Translations under genes and position numbers: made by a program
Notes under the pieces: generated by a model
The model's database searches: none
What the model was told of the DNA's origin: nothing
Seen by the model: only the letters and a program-made list of their open reading frames with translations
Shown: one piece after another, positions 62,801 to 64,000 of the stretch
Position numbering within the stretch: the first letter of the stretch is position 1
How the letters are laid out: each line of letters opens with the position of its first letter
Origin: Chytridium lagenaria
Lineage: Eukaryota > Chytridiomycota > Chytridiomycetes > Chytridiales > Chytridiaceae
DNA length: 64,000 bases
Direction of reading: 5' to 3'
Assembly: GCA_025449115.1 (NCBI GenBank)
Contig: JAHLKC010000163.1
Coordinates: forward strand, 18,500-82,499

Positions 62801-64000
62801 AGAGACATTGTCAACGATAGTCTGGAAGAAACCCTTCTTGGTGGCCTTGGTGACGGTCTCAGTGGAAGACGCCTCAGTCTCGGTCACCTCAACTTCAGAG
62901 GACTTGGAAGTCTCCTCCACAGCAATCTCCTGTACAACAGTCTCAACGGTCTCCTCGACGGTGGCCTCGACTGGTACGGCAACAACCTCCTCAGTCGAAG
63001 CACAAGGAGTCTCGGCGGTTTCCTCAATCACGGTCTCAGTCACGATCTCTGTGACAGTCTCCGTCAAAGTCTCAGTGGTAACAGCCTGATGAAATATTAG
63101 CAATTGGTTACAAATAAAAAAGCATAATTGTGTTTATCTACCTCAATAGCCTCTACCTCATCAACCTCAATCTCCTCCTCAACTTCAGTCTCAAACCGTC
63201 AATAATAACGGTCTTGGTGATTTTGCGAATGACCTTGCGAGAAGTAGAAACGACGGCCTCGCCTGCGTCAACAACAGCATCTCCAACAACGTCAGCGGCG
63301 TAAGAGACATTGTCAACGATAGTCTGGAAGAAACCCTTCTTGGCGGCCTTGGTGACGGTCTCAGTGGAAGAGGCCTCCGTCTCGGTCACCTCAACGTCAG
63401 AGGACTTGGAAGTCTCCTCCACAGCAATCTCCTGTACAACAGTCTCAACGGTCTCCTCGACGGTGGCCTCGACTGGTACGGCAACAACCTCCTCAGTCGA
63501 AGCACAAGGAGTCTCGGCGGTTTCCTCAATCACGGTCTCAGTCACGATCTCTGTGACAGTCTCCGTCAAGTTTCAGTGGTAACAGCCTGATGAAATATTA
63601 GCAATTGGTTACAAATAAAAAAGCATAATTGTGTTTATCTACCTCAATAGCCTCTTCCTCATCAACCTCAATCTCCTCCTCAACTTCAGTCTCAACACCG
63701 TCAATAATAACGGTCTTGGTGATTTTGCGAATGACCTTGCGTGAAGTAGAAACGACGGCCTCGCCTGCGTCAACAACAGCATCTCCAACAACGTCAGCGG
63801 CGTAAGAGACATTGTCAACGATAGTCTGGAAGAAACCCTTCTTGGCGGCCTTGGTGACGGTCTCAGTGGAAGAGGCCTCCGTCTCGGTCACCTCAACGTC
63901 AGAGGACTTGGAAGTCTCCTCCACAGCAATCTCCTGTACAACAGTCTCAACGGTCTCCTCGACGGGTGGCCTCGACTGGTACGCAACAACCTCCTCAGTC
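59865..64000 (-). CDS. Tropomodulin-like LRR protein with long N-terminal array of 149-residue modules (partial)
   Basis: The gene starts beyond the right edge. The C-terminal end matches the tropomodulin/leiomodin LRR domain: PSLTRLDLSNCNVFTVAHGT (about 60540-60480), ILDLESNLLAPAG joined over an intron to IKALAECLAENST (60280-60150), LNLSNQKSPAGTD, then RDNASRNSIDRFVSRNKDLA and a final basic RKRRSMAK. In animals this fold caps actin pointed ends. N-terminal to it is a Pro-rich linker with EKKPRPPPSPPHVSLP. Before that come at least eight copies of an IDGVETEVEEE-type motif (61440-63750) and four copies of KKGFFQTIVDNVSYAADVVG-type helices (62180-62340, 62740-62840, 63240-63340, 63745-63845). 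Many small introns and several one-base shifts are present. Nothing like the N-terminal array is known to me. Confidence 0.75.
61440..62635 (-). repeat. Diverged IDGVETEVEEE-motif repeats
   Basis: On the minus strand, older copies of the motif read VDGVETEVEDTVEVDEGEE (61490), VDGVETEIEEEIEVDEDEAE (61680), VDGVETQVEEEVEVDEDD (61880), VDGVETQVEEEVEVDDDVN (62010) and IDGVETTVDEEVDENDVV (62130). Each is preceded by a basic stretch such as RRKIIRKVIKT. They are too diverged at DNA level to align as simple tandem repeats, unlike the copies from 62636 onward. Confidence 0.8.
62636..64000 (-). repeat. Tandem 503-bp exon-plus-intron repeat
   Basis: Three units: exon 62636-63085, exon 63142-63586, and a third from 63643 off the edge. 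Introns 63086-63141 and 63587-63642 are both 56 bases and appear identical. The reference word agagacattg occurs at 62801, 63303 and 63805, 502 bases apart. Each interval contains one missing base (near 63195 and 63567), so the intact unit is 503 bases: a 447-base exon (149 codons) plus the intron. Unit 1 differs at its 3' (left) end and has a 450-base exon. The units are nearly identical over most of their length. Confidence 0.9.

Noticed and set aside
62409..63582. Plus-strand open frames through the 503-bp repeats
   Set aside because: They mirror the minus-strand coding repeats, whose Thr/Glu/Val codons read as Ser/Val/Thr on the other strand. Splice sites and the tropomodulin end support the minus strand only.
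62636..64000. CRISPR or minisatellite explanation for the regular repeats
   Set aside because: The unit is 503 bases with coding exons and intact splice sites, in a eukaryotic gene; there are no short repeats with unique spacers.

Overview
The window looks like nuclear DNA of a fungus. Genes are split by short gt..ag introns, some with a ctaac-type branch site. The gene set is fungal: a class V myosin with a C-terminal DIL domain, a short ABCC (Yor1-like) transporter, low-molecular-weight thioredoxin reductase, a Cox6a/Cox13 subunit, an HHE hemerythrin protein, a PPP phosphatase of the Shewanella-like type, a SulP transporter and a septin. A tropomodulin-like LRR protein, a palmitoyl-protein thioesterase and a kinesin-4-type motor are unusual for yeasts and moulds and suggest an early-diverging, perhaps zoosporic, lineage. 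That placement is inference; no rRNA or other marker is present. I see no tRNA, rRNA, CRISPR array or transposon.

Layout: 1-1363 is AT-rich intergenic DNA. 1364-9492 (+) is myosin V, convergent with a kinesin at 13044-9766 (-). After a 2.4 kb gap without a clear gene come an ABCC transporter (15436-20377 +), thioredoxin reductase (21781-23116 +) and a secreted PA-domain subtilisin (24152-27659 +). Next are an HHE protein (-), an SH3-septin fusion (33309-29813 -), a palmitoyl-protein thioesterase (-), COX13 (+), a secreted phosphatase (-) divergent from a DUF4442 hotdog protein (+), a secreted protein built of Cys-Pro repeats (-), an unrecognised membrane protein (+), a Ser-rich coiled-coil protein with a ladder of basophilic kinase sites (+), two tandem paralogous ankyrin proteins (+,+), a C2H2 zinc-finger protein (-), a SulP transporter (-), and a tropomodulin-like protein running off the right edge (59865->64000 -).

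Almost every gene carries single-base frameshifts that break conserved motifs although both sides stay conserved. The same kind of error separates near-identical repeat copies at the right edge. The simplest reading is uncorrected indels in the assembly, so most long genes are annotated across several reading frames and their exon edges are approximate.

Four genes concern the cytoskeleton (myosin V, kinesin, SH3-septin, tropomodulin-like). The most novel items are: (1) a protein joining a tropomodulin-type LRR end to tandem 149-residue modules, each an exon duplicated together with its intron (503-bp unit); (2) an SH3 domain fused in one exon to a septin GTPase; (3) the Cys-Pro repeat protein with a 10-nt micro-exon and introns recurring inside the repeated motif; (4) the R-R-x-S ladder; and (5) the tandem ankyrin paralogs with an unrecognised shared C-terminal block.
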